A stretch of 64,000 nt of DNA, from positions 1 to 64,000 of the forward strand of contig NZ_JACJSP010000021.1 in assembly GCF_014698235.1 (NCBI RefSeq), read 5' to 3'. This stretch comes from Limnothrix sp. FACHB-406 (GTDB taxonomy: Bacteria; Cyanobacteriota; Cyanobacteriia; CACIAM-69d). Shown piece by piece: positions 31,269 through 40,441 of the stretch. How positions within the stretch are numbered: the stretch's first letter is position 1; each line of letters starts with the position of its first letter. The notes under the pieces were generated by a model. The model made no database searches. It worked only from the letters and a program-made list of their open reading frames with translations, and was not told the origin of the DNA. Made by a program: the position numbers and the translations under genes.

Positions 31269-32687
31269 TTAGGTTTCCGTCGCGGTAGGCGTTGGGGATG
31301 AGGCGATCGGGACAGTGGCTTGCAATTGCGCGATCGCCTCCAGCATTTCCCGCTCAAAGGCCACCTGGGCCCGATTGGTGCGACCACCCACATAGAGCGA
31401 TCGACCCTCTTGCAACAGCCAAATTTGTGAGTGAGAAAAATAGCTCATCACCACGCCCACCATCAGCAATCCAAAGCCCAAATAGACGATCGGGATGCTG
31501 GGATCCGCCTTGATCTGTAGCCCCGTGCTGCCAATCAAATCATCCACGGCCAAGGTGAGGGTGCGATCGCCCAGGGTAATTGGGGTCGATCGGCCCACCC
31601 GCGTGGTGGCGATCGGGCGGCCCGTCGCGTCATAGATCAGCACTGCCCCTTGCAAATCTCGCGCCAGCAGCGAAACCCCCTCGCTCAAGTCCGGTTTGGT
31701 GGGAACCCAAGTGCCCCAAATCCGGCCCGCGCCCGGCAGATTCAGCTTGCCCATGGGTAGCTGAATTGATGGACTGTTGTTGATGCGCACCTTCACCGCT
31801 GCGATGCCCCAGTCGGTTTGGTACATGGTCACCCCTCGGTAGCGCAGGGGTTGATTCACAAAAATAGTTTGTCGATCGCGCTCTTGACCCGCTTGATCCA
31901 ACACCGACAAATCTGAATAGAACTGGTCGATGTTGCCGTCCGGTAAATATTCAATCCAGAAGCGGTTGACCTTCACAGACCAATCTCGGGGCACATTCCC
32001 CGCCGCCAAAGGGCCGCCGTCAATAATATTGGTGACCTGAAACGTTTGGCCGCTGGGAATCATTTCTTGGGCAATGAAACCAGTGAGCGCACCAATAATG
32101 CCGCCCAACAACACAATCAACATCCCCGCATGGACAATAATCGGCCCAATGCGGCCCACAATCCCCTTGCGTGCATACAAGCTGCTGCCTTCCGCAAAAA
32201 CTCGGTAACCTTTGGCTTGCAAGAGAGGAGTGGCCGGGGCGATCGCGCTGCTGGCTTCCCCCAAGTCCAACCGGGCACTGAGGGCCAATTTCTCAAACTG
32301 TCTGGGGGTCCGGTAATAACTCCAATGTTGGGCAGCTTTTAGGGCTGGCCATTGGCGCAGGGCGGTGCAGGCGGCCAAGCTCGTGCCAAACAACACCAGC
32401 AGCCCCAAGTACCACCAGGTGCGATAGACGGTGTTCAGCCCCAAGGCCAGCAGCACTTTCCAGCTCAGGAAGCCAAACAGGGCCGGATCCTCTGGATAGT
32501 TTGCTTGATAGAACTCCAAGCCCTGGCCCTGCTCAATGACCGTGCCAGTGATGCTGGCCACCGCAATCACCAATAACAGGACGATCGCTAACCGCAGGTC
32601 AGCAATGATGCGCACCCCTGCGCGCCACCAGCTCCGCCCGATCGCCCCATTCAGGGGAGTTTGCTGCAATCCGTCATTTGCATCCAT
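31269..32687 (-). CDS. ccs1: Cytochrome c biogenesis protein Ccs1 (ResB family)
   Basis: Part of the System II (Ccs) machinery that attaches heme to c-type cytochromes on the lumenal side of the thylakoid; works with CcsA, which is not in the window. The 472-residue membrane protein has early hydrophobic helices ([20 protein letters not shown] and [15 protein letters not shown]), the ResB segment [20 protein letters not shown] followed by [13 protein letters not shown], a long lumenal domain (about 210-385, [19 protein letters not shown]) and a last helix ([20 protein letters not shown]) with SHSQIWL. Length and layout fit Ccs1 (also called CcsB). It lies 160 bases after ccdA on the same strand, a functional pair. 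Confidence 0.95.
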   Translation of the reverse strand: MDANDGLQQTPLNGAIGRSWWRAGVRIIADLRLAIVLLLVIAVASITGTVIEQGQGLEFYQANYPEDPALFGFLSWKVLLALGLNTVYRTWWYLGLLVLFGTSLAACTALRQWPALKAAQHWSYYRTPRQFEKLALSARLDLGEASSAIAPATPLLQAKGYRVFAEGSSLYARKGIVGRIGPIIVHAGMLIVLLGGIIGALTGFIAQEMIPSGQTFQVTNIIDGGPLAAGNVPRDWSVKVNRFWIEYLPDGNIDQFYSDLSVLDQAGQERDRQTIFVNQPLRYRGVTMYQTDWGIAAVKVRINNSPSIQLPMGKLNLPGAGRIWGTWVPTKPDLSEGVSLLARDLQGAVLIYDATGRPIATTRVGRSTPITLGDRTLTLAVDDLIGSTGLQIKADPSIPIVYLGFGLLMVGVVMSYFSHSQIWLLQEGRSLYVGGRTNRAQVAFEREMLEAIAQLQATVPIASSPTPTATET

Positions 32688-32847
32688 GGTTTTTGCCCTG
32701 ACCTCAGTACTTTGGTCTTCCCTTAATTCGCCCTAGTGTGCCGATCCTGATGATTAGCGCATGATTAGCGCTGTGTTTTTGACCCTAATTCCCTAGCGTC
32801 TCATGGGGCTGGCAATCCGTTGACTGGCAATCCGTTGGCTATTCACC

Positions 32848-33609
32848 CTAGCCGATCGGTAACCGACTGAGCAGCGAAAATACGCCGAATCCCACCAATA
32901 ACGCGCCACTGGTGGGCACAATCCAGCCCGATCGACTCCGCAGCGCCAACAAACTCTTCAAAGAGGCGGCAAACGTGCCCACTAACACCAACGGCGACAC
33001 ATAGCCGATCGCATAGGCCAACAACAGACCCCCACCCGCGATCGGGTCGCGAGTGGCCGAAACCCATGCTAACAGTGCCGCTAAAACAGGCGTGCTGCAA
33101 GGGGAAGCCGCCAGCCCAAACGTTAGCCCCACCAAATAGGATCGCAGCGATCGGGGAACCCCCGTCGGCACAGGAATCAATTGTCCCAGGGATGGAAACT
33201 GAAAGGGCAACACCTCCAGCAGATTCAGCCCCATCACGATCGCCACCCCGCTCACCAGCAACGGCAAGCCCCAACCCACCTGGCCATAAACCCGACCAAA
33301 CCAGGCCGCCGCCACCCCCATCACCGCCAAGGTGGTGGCTAAGCCCAGGGCAAACCAGAGGGATTGCACCGCCGCCGCCCAGCGCGATCGCCCATCGGCA
33401 GGTTCCGACTCGCCTGAGGTGTCATACCCCCCGAGATAGCCCACCGCGATCGGCAACATCGACAACATACAGGGGGTCAGGCTGGTGAGCAGACCCGCCC
33501 CAAACGTTACCAGCGCACTCCCCAAACTGGGATGAGCCAACTGTGCTTCCACCAACGCTGTCGCCCACTGTGCCAGGTGATATAAACCCGTTTGTACTGA
33601 TTCCCACAC
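32848..33609 (-). CDS. ccdA: Thiol-disulfide transport protein CcdA
   Basis: Polytopic membrane protein (253 residues) that carries reducing power across the thylakoid membrane to reduce apocytochrome c before heme attachment. Six hydrophobic segments are seen. The two redox cysteines lie in LLTSLTPCMLSMLPIAVGYL and GLAASPCSTPVLAALLAWVS, each in the family's TPC/SPC helix context, and the last helices read GGLLLAYAIGYVSPLVLVG and GALLVGFGVFSLLSRL. Start is the ATG at 33609. It precedes ccs1 with a 160-base gap containing short duplicated segments (TGATTAGCGC and TGGCAATCCGTTG), so the two may or may not be co-transcribed. Confidence 0.95.
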   Translation of the reverse strand: MWESVQTGLYHLAQWATALVEAQLAHPSLGSALVTFGAGLLTSLTPCMLSMLPIAVGYLGGYDTSGESEPADGRSRWAAAVQSLWFALGLATTLAVMGVAAAWFGRVYGQVGWGLPLLVSGVAIVMGLNLLEVLPFQFPSLGQLIPVPTGVPRSLRSYLVGLTFGLAASPCSTPVLAALLAWVSATRDPIAGGGLLLAYAIGYVSPLVLVGTFAASLKSLLALRSRSGWIVPTSGALLVGFGVFSLLSRLPIG

Positions 33610-33772
33610 CTGCGATCGCCCTACTTGTTCAGGAACTGGCTGGTTTGCCCTGGCCCAATGGCATGGCCCAATGGCATAGCCCTATGGCCTACAGGATTAA
33701 TTTTAGGGGGTGGATGGAAATTGCCGATCGCCCCAGTTGCCCACCGCTCGGGTTAATCAACGGCGCTGCTCA

Positions 33773-34216
33773 CTAGTCCAGCAACCAATCTATCAATCCC
33801 ACCGGTTCCCAAATCAACACCACCCAACTCAGCAGATACAGCCCGATCGGCAACAACCGGTAGCCCACCGCCCCTCTGGACTCTGTTTTGGCCCAGTAGC
33901 GCCAATGGGCAAAAATCGCCACTGCCGTCAGCACAAACCAAGGAATCAGGCTCAGAACGGTAAACCCCAGGGCCAAGCTTGCCGCCTGCAACCAAGCTTG
34001 ATAAGCCGCGTCGTTGTGACCGAACAGGTAAGGGTCATTGATCCAAGGCTGTGGCACTTTTCCTAAAATTCGGGTGGCTTGGAGGCAAGCCCCCGCTCCG
34101 GTGATCAGTAAGCTGATTGGGGCGATCGCCAAAATCCAGTGAGCCACCGTCATGCCCCGCCGTGCGATCGGGTGCATCATCACGGGCCGCAAATTCAGCC
34201 GAGGAAAGGATCGCAT
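33773..34216 (-). CDS. Small membrane protein of unknown function
   Basis: A 147-residue protein I cannot assign to a known function. Three hydrophobic segments are visible (about 22-42 AHWILAIAPISLLITGAGAC, 80-103 ASLALGFTVLSLIPWFVLTA, and 123-145 LPIGLYLLSWVVLIWEPVGL). Between the first two is a polar, probably lumenal or cytoplasmic loop with ILGKVPQPWINDPYLFGHND. The N-terminus is basic (MRSFPRLNLRP), and nearby methionines (positions 13, 14 and 22) are alternative starts. It is upstream of ccdA on the same strand, with a 163-base gap holding CCAATGGCAT-type repeats. A role with cytochrome biogenesis is possible only by position. Confidence 0.7.
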   Translation of the reverse strand: MRSFPRLNLRPVMMHPIARRGMTVAHWILAIAPISLLITGAGACLQATRILGKVPQPWINDPYLFGHNDAAYQAWLQAASLALGFTVLSLIPWFVLTAVAIFAHWRYWAKTESRGAVGYRLLPIGLYLLSWVVLIWEPVGLIDWLLD

Positions 34217-34420
34217 CCACTAAGACCCAAAAAACAAGTAATCAACTAATCAACAGCAACCAATGGCAATGAACCCAAAAACCAAATAGCACCCAATCGC
34301 AAAAATCAGTAATCAATCAATAACAATTAACCAATAACAATCAAAAAAACCAGGCAATACCAACCAATAAACAGCAATCAACCAACAACAATCAACCAAC
34401 AACAATCAACCAACAAAATA
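34217..34420. repeat. A/C-rich low-complexity tandem repeats
   Basis: About 200 bases almost free of G, built from degenerate units such as CAACCAACAACAAT. The clearest part (34373-34415) has three near-identical tandem copies of AACAATCAACCAAC. No gene is visible. It lies between the promoter side of the small membrane protein gene and the ycf35 terminator. Confidence 0.7.
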
Positions 34421-34445
34421 GGCTGGCCGGGTAACCCGACCAGCC
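34421..34445 (-). terminator. Terminator of ycf35
   Basis: An 11-base stem with a three-base loop: on the leftward strand GGCTGGTCGGG (34445-34435) pairs with CCCGGCCAGCC (34431-34421), one pair being G-U. The transcript then reads TATTTTGTTGG. It lies 34 bases after the ycf35 stop and is the strongest intrinsic terminator in the window. Confidence 0.88.
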
Positions 34446-34478
34446 AGCAAGCTTAGGAACGCGCAGACAAAGCGGTTG

Positions 34479-34829
34479 CTACTGAACCACCAATTTCACA
34501 TTGGCATTTTGCAGCCCAGGACGCTTCACCTCCGCCAGCGTCTTATTCACCGCATATTTTTGGTTGATCGAATTGATCAGCTCCGTTTGGTTGTGCTTCT
34601 TCGCCACACCCCACAGATCCGCAATCAGATCGTAGGAGCCGTCAGCATTGCGCGACCAGCCCAGGTCATATTCCCCTTCCAGGATCGCAACCAGATCAGC
34701 GCGAACCCGCTGGCCGTTATAGCCACGCACATCGGCGCTGGTTTTGGTCTGAATGCCCAGGTCGCACAGGGATTGGCGCAGGATTTCCACATCAGTAATC
34801 TTGGTGCGCAGGGTGCTGAAGTGAGACAT
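34479..34829 (-). CDS. ycf35: Ycf35-like DUF1257 protein
   Basis: A 116-residue soluble protein of the Ycf35/DUF1257 family found in cyanobacteria and some plastid genomes. Seen: the typical start MSHFSTLRTKITDVEILRQS, GYNGQRVRADLVA, DLGWSRNADGSYDLIADLWG, and the C-terminal segment beginning INSINQKYAVNKTLAEVKRP. No catalytic motif is visible and the molecular role is not settled. The gene follows ycf46 on the same strand with a 187-base spacer containing two hairpins, and a strong terminator follows. The ycf46-ycf35 order suggests related function. The ribosome site AGGAGGAAA lies about seven bases upstream of the ATG at 34829. Confidence 0.92.
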   Translation of the reverse strand: MSHFSTLRTKITDVEILRQSLCDLGIQTKTSADVRGYNGQRVRADLVAILEGEYDLGWSRNADGSYDLIADLWGVAKKHNQTELINSINQKYAVNKTLAEVKRPGLQNANVKLVVQ

Positions 34830-34984
34830 GAGGGTTTCCTCCTGTGGATGGAAATTGCGTGAACGACAACAACTAGGGGTTCAATGGCAAGCACGAAGTT
34901 GGGAGGCTTCGATGCTTGGTTTCAATGCGCTAGCCAACCGGGATTCCAGATGCTGAACGGGTTGGAACTGGGGGGCTAGCCCTC

Positions 34985-35004
34985 CTCCCGTTGGGAGACG
35001 GGAG
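34985..35004. promoter_or_regulatory. Hairpin between ycf46 and ycf35
   Basis: CTCCCGT (34985-34991) and ACGGGAG (34998-35004) form a perfect seven-base stem, 12 bases after the ycf46 stop. A second weaker stem (CCAACC ... GGTTGG, about 34936-34967) follows in the same spacer. Neither has a T-run, so they look like message-processing or stability elements or a partial terminator. Confidence 0.5.
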
Positions 35005-35016
35005 AAAGCTTGGGGG

Positions 35017-36528
35017 TCACCACTCCTGGCGGATGTAGTCCGCGACAGCAGCGGCGGCAGGACGGGCACGCTGGCGGGCCCAGTCGCGCAATGCCGTTAC
35101 CTGCTCGGTCATGGTTCTCGACAGCGGCAGGGTTGCCTTGATCGCTGCGATGATGTCGAGTTGGGTAAACTCGCGATCTTGGGCAAAGGCTTCGTACATG
35201 GCCGCGAAGATGGCCTGTTCGATTTCTGCGCCGGAGAAACCATCGGAAACTTTGGCAAGTTGATCCAAATCAAAGCGGGAGATTTCAGAACGCCGCTTTT
35301 CGAGGTGGATTTGGAAGATTTCGCTCCGTTCGTCCTGGGTGGGCAAATCGACGAAGAAGATTTCGTCAAACCGGCCTTTGCGCAGGAACTCGCCGGGGAG
35401 CCGATCGACCCGGTTGGCCGTCGCCATCACAAACACCGGGGAAGTTTTTTCCTGCATCCAGGTCAGAAAGGAGCCAAAGATGCGGCTGGAAGTTCCTCCA
35501 TCGGAGTCGGCGGAACCGGCGGAACCGGCGAAGGCCTTGTCCAGTTCATCAATGAACAGGATGACGGGGGAAATCGACTCGGCGGTTTTGAGCACCATCC
35601 GCAGGTTCTTTTCCGATCGCCCCACGGTGGAGCCGTCGTAGATGCGCCCCATATCCAAGCGCAGCAGGGGCAAACCCCACAGCCGGGAGGTGGTTTTGGC
35701 AATTAGAGACTTACCGCAACCGGGCACACCCAAAATCAGCATTCCCTTCGGTTGGGGTAAGCCGTATTCGCGGGCCCGCTCGGTGAAGGCATTGGAGCGC
35801 TGGGTCAGCCACCGTTTCAGCTCTTCGAGACCACCGACCGATTCGATCGTCTCGTCTTCGTCCATGTATTCCAAAATGCCGTTGCGACGAATCAACTGCT
35901 GCTTTTCGGACAGGACGATTTCGACTTCCGATTCGGTGAGCTTGCCGGTGCTCACATGGGCTTTGCGGTAGACCTTTTCGGCTTCGTCACGGGTGAGACC
36001 GAGGGCTGCTTTGAGCAGTTTCTCACGGGCGATCGGGCTGAGAGGGCGCGATCGGGTCTCTTCGAGTTGTTCACCCAACACCTGATCGAGTTCGTTCAGG
36101 GTGGGCAGGGGGAAATCCAACACCACGACTTCTTTTTCAAGCTCGATCGGGATTTCTTGAACCGGCGACATCAACACGATCGTTTTTTGCATCCCCTTAA
36201 ACTGGGCGATCGCGTCTCGCAGCCAGCGCTTCACCCCTGGTGAGTCGATGTAGGGATGGAAGTCTTTGAGGATATAGATTCCGGGGTCGCGTTGGCGCAC
36301 AATCCACTCGATCGCGGCTTCCGGCGAAACGGTGTTGTGTTGCGTCACCGTGCGGGGTTGGCCATATTCCACCACCCCATGGGTCACCGTCCAAACAAAC
36401 AGACGGCGGGGTTGCGTTTTGGATTGGGCAAGGCGGGCGATCGCCTGTTCAGCGCGTTCCTCTTCATAGGTTAGGAGGTAAACCAGCGGATATTGCGCTC
36501 TGACCAGGACGCTTAGTTGCTCTTGCAT
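35017..36528 (-). CDS. ycf46: Ycf46 AAA+ ATPase
   Basis: AAA+ family ATPase (503 residues) conserved in cyanobacteria and red-lineage plastids; cyanobacterial Ycf46 has been linked to carbon uptake and photosynthetic regulation, the mechanism being unclear. The N-terminal half (1 to about 220) is the family-specific domain, opening MQEQLSVLVRAQYPLVYLLT with YEEERAEQAI just after. The AAA module follows with Walker A (ILGVPGCGKSLIAKT), Walker B (VILFIDELDKAF), sensor 1 (FVMATANRVDRLPGEFLRKG), arginine-finger region (GRFDEIFFVDLPTQDER) and sensor 2 (GFSGAEIEQAIFAAMYEAFA). Start is the ATG at 36528. Upstream lies the RHH protein gene and downstream ycf35, all leftward. Confidence 0.94.
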   Translation of the reverse strand: MQEQLSVLVRAQYPLVYLLTYEEERAEQAIARLAQSKTQPRRLFVWTVTHGVVEYGQPRTVTQHNTVSPEAAIEWIVRQRDPGIYILKDFHPYIDSPGVKRWLRDAIAQFKGMQKTIVLMSPVQEIPIELEKEVVVLDFPLPTLNELDQVLGEQLEETRSRPLSPIAREKLLKAALGLTRDEAEKVYRKAHVSTGKLTESEVEIVLSEKQQLIRRNGILEYMDEDETIESVGGLEELKRWLTQRSNAFTERAREYGLPQPKGMLILGVPGCGKSLIAKTTSRLWGLPLLRLDMGRIYDGSTVGRSEKNLRMVLKTAESISPVILFIDELDKAFAGSAGSADSDGGTSSRIFGSFLTWMQEKTSPVFVMATANRVDRLPGEFLRKGRFDEIFFVDLPTQDERSEIFQIHLEKRRSEISRFDLDQLAKVSDGFSGAEIEQAIFAAMYEAFAQDREFTQLDIIAAIKATLPLSRTMTEQVTALRDWARQRARPAAAAVADYIRQEW

Positions 36529-36706
36529 AACCCTCGACCCATTCCGCTTGAGTTGGACATGCGATGGACTAGCTCAGAGATTGGAAATTGCTCTCCATCT
36601 AGCCCAACGTGATTAGCCAAAGTGATTAGTAAGTATCTAGCGAGTCCTGAGCGAAATCCTTAAGGGGCTAACCCGCAACCGGAACTGAAGCCATTTGGCA
36701 GTTGCT

Positions 36707-37105
36707 TCAGCAAGGTACAAGGCTTTCGCTGTTGGAATCGTCCGTGTCGCTACTGGGAGCTTCCTCCTCAGCGGACTCTGGAGCACCAGCCCGAACCGTC
36801 AGGGCCCGTTCGATCGACAGCGTATCTTCGGCAAGAATGCCAGGCTGGCTTCCAAGACCAACCAATTCACCGTCACGCAGGACTGTGGAGGTTTGACAGA
36901 CAGGGCAGCTGTAGACCCGGTGGGTACGCCCGTAGGGTTCGCTGTGCTCGTCAATTACCTCAGGGTGTTCGAGGTAAAAAGCCACGGCCCTTTCGACAAT
37001 TGCGGACATGGGTTCCGACTCAACTGCCGCCCGGATTTTGAGTTGACGATGCAACTGTTGGGGGAAGTAGAGCGTGACTTTTTGCTTGTCCTGTTTGTCT
37101 TGCAT
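36707..37105 (-). CDS. Ribbon-helix-helix-like protein with CXXC motif
   Basis: A 132-residue protein, probably a DNA-binding regulator. The N-terminal 45 residues (KVTLYFPQQLHRQLKIRAAV, then ESEPMSAIVERAVAFYL) have the beta-helix-helix pattern of CopG/Arc-type ribbon-helix-helix proteins. A VYSCPVCQTSTVLRDGELV segment follows with one Cys-X-X-Cys pair. The last third is acidic and Ser-rich (ESAEEEAPSSDTDDSNSES) and probably disordered. Family assignment comes from the pattern alone. Start is the ATG at 37105. It lies upstream of ycf46 (gap 178 bases) and diverges from the flavin reductase gene. Its targets are unknown. Confidence 0.75.
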   Translation of the reverse strand: MQDKQDKQKVTLYFPQQLHRQLKIRAAVESEPMSAIVERAVAFYLEHPEVIDEHSEPYGRTHRVYSCPVCQTSTVLRDGELVGLGSQPGILAEDTLSIERALTVRAGAPESAEEEAPSSDTDDSNSESLVPC

Positions 37106-37424
37106 ATAACTACAAATGAATTACCCGGGTATGAATGTTAAGGTATCGGGGCAACGCTAGTCTGTCAAGACAGAAAGCCGTCTTGCTGTCTTTTTCGTAA
37201 TCTTTCTTTACAAACAATCCAAGCCTTCATGGCTCAATTCACGGCGCTAAAACGGGTTAATCGGTGATTGGGCGGAACTTTGAGGGCGATCGGCTGCGAT
37301 ACACTCAGCAAGGGATTTGCAAACGGCGACGCGATCGATCATTGACATCCGCAATTGGCATTCGTGATTGACATTCGTGGCCGTTAGTTGCCCCGCCTAT
37401 TCACCCGATCGAGGAGTTCGCACC
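37106..37424. promoter_or_regulatory. Divergent promoter spacer
   Basis: A 319-base gap between two divergent genes, presumably carrying promoters for both. The left part is AT-rich (TTTTTCGTAATCTTTCTTTAC at 37191-37211). CGTGATTGACATTCGTGG-like repeats (about 37340-37380) precede the flavin reductase. GAGGAG at 37411-37416 is the ribosome site that fixes its start. Confidence 0.5.
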
Positions 37425-37913
37425 ATGCTCGATGAACAAGCCAAAAAGACCATGCTCCGGAAAATTCCCCACGGCATCTATGTTTGTGGCGTGCGGGATG
37501 AGGCGGGCGAAGATGTGAACGCCTTTACGGCCAGTTGGGTCATGCAAGGCTCGTTTAAGCCGCCTTTGCTGGTGAACTGTGTGAATCGGGAATCTGGTTC
37601 CCACGCCATGATTGAAGCGAGCGGCGTGTTTGCGTTGACGGTGTTGGAAGCGGGCCAAAAGGATTTGGCGGCTCAATTTTTTAAGCCCCGTCGCCGGGTG
37701 GGCAACAAGTTTGAAGACATCGAGTTCTATTTGGGCGAAGCGACGGGCTGCCCAATTTTGCCCGACTCCCTGGGCTATGTGGAGTGCAAGGTGGTTGGCT
37801 CGATCGCCCATGGTGATCACACGGTTTTTGTGGGCGAAGTGATTGGCGCAGGCATCCATCGGGAAGGGGAAGCCCTCACCCTAGAAAGCACCGGCTGGAA
37901 CTACGGCGGCTAG
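37425..37913 (+). CDS. Flavin reductase-like FMN-binding protein
   Basis: A 162-residue protein of the flavin reductase / split-barrel FMN-binding family. Seen: PHGIYVCGVRDEAGEDVNAF, the FMN-loop TASWVMQGSFKPPLLVNCVN, GVFALTVLEAGQKDLAAQFF and the last strands VECKVVGSIAHGDHTVFVGE, as in the family. It is likely a small NAD(P)H:flavin reductase domain or redox partner; the stand-alone form is also found as the C-terminal module of cyanobacterial flavodiiron proteins, from which it differs in lacking the metallo-lactamase part. Start is the ATG at 37425, with GAGGAG eight bases upstream; an earlier in-frame codon at 37368 lacks a site. It precedes recJ (gap about 90 bases). Confidence 0.88.
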   Translation: MLDEQAKKTMLRKIPHGIYVCGVRDEAGEDVNAFTASWVMQGSFKPPLLVNCVNRESGSHAMIEASGVFALTVLEAGQKDLAAQFFKPRRRVGNKFEDIEFYLGEATGCPILPDSLGYVECKVVGSIAHGDHTVFVGEVIGAGIHREGEALTLESTGWNYGG

Positions 37914-38003
37914 GTGTGGCTTGGTTAACTTCCTGGCTGAAATTGGCTGGCTTCGTCAGCTTGTTTCAGTTGGCCCGTTGTAGTTAACCCATGGATTTTG
38001 CCC

Positions 38004-40373
38004 ATGGATATTGAAGCGGCTTGGCAATTCCCGATCGAACCTCCCCCGGTGGACTGGGTGGCGGCGGTGCAATCAATGCTCGATCGCCTGGATGCGGTGC
38101 AGGTGGGCAACCCGAAGGCGGCGGATCTCAAAGAAAGTCGTTCACCGCAAGGCGATCGGGCCCGGTGGCTGGCCCAAGTGTTGTGGGAACGAGGTTGGCG
38201 TGATCCGCGCACCTTGGCCGGGTGGCTCTCGGCAGAGCACTATCAACCCACGGGGCCGGAGGGGTTTGGCTCCGAAATGGCCCAGGCGATCGCGCGGTTG
38301 GTGTTGGCCCATGAACGGGGCGATCGGGTGGCCATTTGGGGAGATTTTGATGCGGATGGCGTGACGGCCACGGCGGTGCTGTGGGACGGGTTGGGGCAGT
38401 TTTTTCCCCAGGGCGATCGGCTCACTTATTTTGTGCCCGATCGCCTCAAAGAATCCCACGGGTTATCCCGATCGGGGTTGGCGGCCCTGGCGGCGGCCGG
38501 TTGGCAACTGATCGTGACCTGCGACACGGGCAGCACCAACCTGGCGGAGTTGGCGATCGCGCGGGATTTGGGCTTGGAAGTGATTGTGACCGATCACCAC
38601 AGCTTGCCCGACCAACGGCCGGACTTGGTGGCGTTGGTGAACCCGCGCGCACTCCCGATCGATTCGCCCTTGGCCAGTCTTTCGGGTGTGGCCGTGGCCT
38701 ACAAATTGGTGGAAGCCCTTTACCAAGCCTTGCCCACGGTTCCCCAACAGCCCCTCTCGGCCTTGCTGGATCTGGTGGCGATCGGGCTAATTGCGGATTT
38801 GGTGGAACTGCGGGGCGATGCTCGGTACTTGGCCCAAGTGGGATTGCAGCATCTCCAAAAAACCGATCGCCCCGGATTGCAACTGTTGCTGGAGCGATGC
38901 AAGAAAACGGGCGATCGCCCCTCTGATATTGCCTTTGGCCTGGGGCCGCGCATCAATGCGGCCAGCCGCATCTATGGCGATGCTCACTTTTGCATTGAAC
39001 TGCTGACCAGTCGTGATCGCGATCGGTGTCGCCAATTAGCTGACCAAGTGGAAGCGGCCAACAGTCGCCGCAAAGCCCTGCAAAACGATGTGCTGTGGCG
39101 GGCCCGATCGCGCCTGGCCGCCGCCGATTGGTCTACCACCGCCGTGATTGTGTTGGCGGAAGCGGGTTGGCCCTTGGGCGTTTTGGGGCTAGTGGCGGGT
39201 CAACTGGTGCAGGAATTTAACCGCCCCGTGGTGTTGCTGACCCTGGAAGGCGACATGGCGAAGGGATCCGCTCGATCGCTCCCGGGTCTGGATTTTTATG
39301 AAGTCCTGAAGCAACAAACCCATTTGCTCGATCGATTTGGGGGCCATCCCCTGGCAGCGGGGTTGGCTTTGCCGGTGGCCAATCTGGATTTGTTTACCCA
39401 AGCCCTGGAACGGGAAGTGCGTCAACGCTGCCCAGCCCGATCGCCCCAGCCCATCACGGCCGATTTGACCGTCACCGTGGCAGACCTGTTGCTCGATCGG
39501 GGACGGGCCCTGTTTCAAGCCCTGAAGTGGCTGGAACCTTGCGGCATGGGAAACCCGGCTCCGCGTTTGCTGATTCGGCAAGTTCGGTTCCAAAACCTGC
39601 AAGTCCGCCGCCTGCACCTGGGATCCCAAAAATTGCGGTATCTCTACACCCGCTTTGAAATTCAAGATGATTCGGCTACCGAACCTTTCCCGGGCATTTG
39701 GTGGGACTGTTTGCCGGAAGCCATTCCCAAGGGTTTCTGTGACTTGGTGGCGGAGTTGGATTTCAATGCCCGCGATAAGTGCTATCAATTGCGGCCCTTG
39801 GCAGTGCGCCCAGCCGATCGCCCCTTGGTGCGCGATCTCGCTGGTACGATTCCCGTTTGGGATTATCGGCAAGGGTTACCTGCCGCCGAATTGCCATCGC
39901 CCACCGCAATGTTGTGGGTTGATCAATGCCCCACCCGTTGGGAAGACTGGCAGCAAATCGCCCGCCAAGCCCTAGACGATCAACGCCCGATCGCCCTGAC
40001 CTATCAGCCAATTTTGGAACCCAGCCCCGATCGCACCTGGCAAACCCTTTTGGGGATGGCGAAATATCTCAGCCGCACCGGCCAAACCGTCGATCGAGCA
40101 GTCTTATCAGCGCGATTAGCCCTCAGCCCCCAAGCAATTGAACTCGGCCTCAATGCCCTGGCGGCGATCGGCCTGAACCCAAGGGAGCAGGATTGCCACC
40201 TGAGGTTTCAACCCCAAGCCTTGGATGCGATGGAAACTGAAGCGACCACCCGATCGCGGGCGATCGCCCAATTTTGGGCGATCGTCCAAGAAGAGCGCTT
40301 TCACCATCAATATTTCGCCACCATGCCCCCAGCAGCACTTCAGGATCTGGATCCGCGCCTCCAACCCCATTGA
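38004..40373 (+). CDS. recJ: Single-stranded-DNA-specific exonuclease RecJ
   Basis: 5'-3' single-strand exonuclease for recombinational and mismatch repair. The 789-residue protein has an N-terminal segment, then the DHH phosphoesterase domain: AIWGDFDADGVTATAVLWDG (motif I with metal-binding aspartates), LIVTCDTGSTN (motif II), VIVTDHHSLPDQRPDLVALV (motif III, DHH) and LSGVAVAYKLVEAL. The DHHA1 domain has GPRINAASRIYGDAHFCIEL, with FGGHPLAAGLALPV further on and an oligonucleotide-binding fold after. The C-terminal 200 residues (TLLGMAKYLSRTGQTVDRAV) are an extension of cyanobacterial type. Start is the ATG at 38004; the TTG at 37998 is also possible. It converges with the WD40 gene. Confidence 0.94.
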   Translation: MDIEAAWQFPIEPPPVDWVAAVQSMLDRLDAVQVGNPKAADLKESRSPQGDRARWLAQVLWERGWRDPRTLAGWLSAEHYQPTGPEGFGSEMAQAIARLVLAHERGDRVAIWGDFDADGVTATAVLWDGLGQFFPQGDRLTYFVPDRLKESHGLSRSGLAALAAAGWQLIVTCDTGSTNLAELAIARDLGLEVIVTDHHSLPDQRPDLVALVNPRALPIDSPLASLSGVAVAYKLVEALYQALPTVPQQPLSALLDLVAIGLIADLVELRGDARYLAQVGLQHLQKTDRPGLQLLLERCKKTGDRPSDIAFGLGPRINAASRIYGDAHFCIELLTSRDRDRCRQLADQVEAANSRRKALQNDVLWRARSRLAAADWSTTAVIVLAEAGWPLGVLGLVAGQLVQEFNRPVVLLTLEGDMAKGSARSLPGLDFYEVLKQQTHLLDRFGGHPLAAGLALPVANLDLFTQALEREVRQRCPARSPQPITADLTVTVADLLLDRGRALFQALKWLEPCGMGNPAPRLLIRQVRFQNLQVRRLHLGSQKLRYLYTRFEIQDDSATEPFPGIWWDCLPEAIPKGFCDLVAELDFNARDKCYQLRPLAVRPADRPLVRDLAGTIPVWDYRQGLPAAELPSPTAMLWVDQCPTRWEDWQQIARQALDDQRPIALTYQPILEPSPDRTWQTLLGMAKYLSRTGQTVDRAVLSARLALSPQAIELGLNALAAIGLNPREQDCHLRFQPQALDAMETEATTRSRAIAQFWAIVQEERFHHQYFATMPPAALQDLDPRLQPH

Positions 40374-40441
40374 TCACCCTTGATCGCATGATCGCAACAA
40401 TCGCGAAGGGAGAAAAGTGGGAGTTCAGCCAGTTGCAAACC

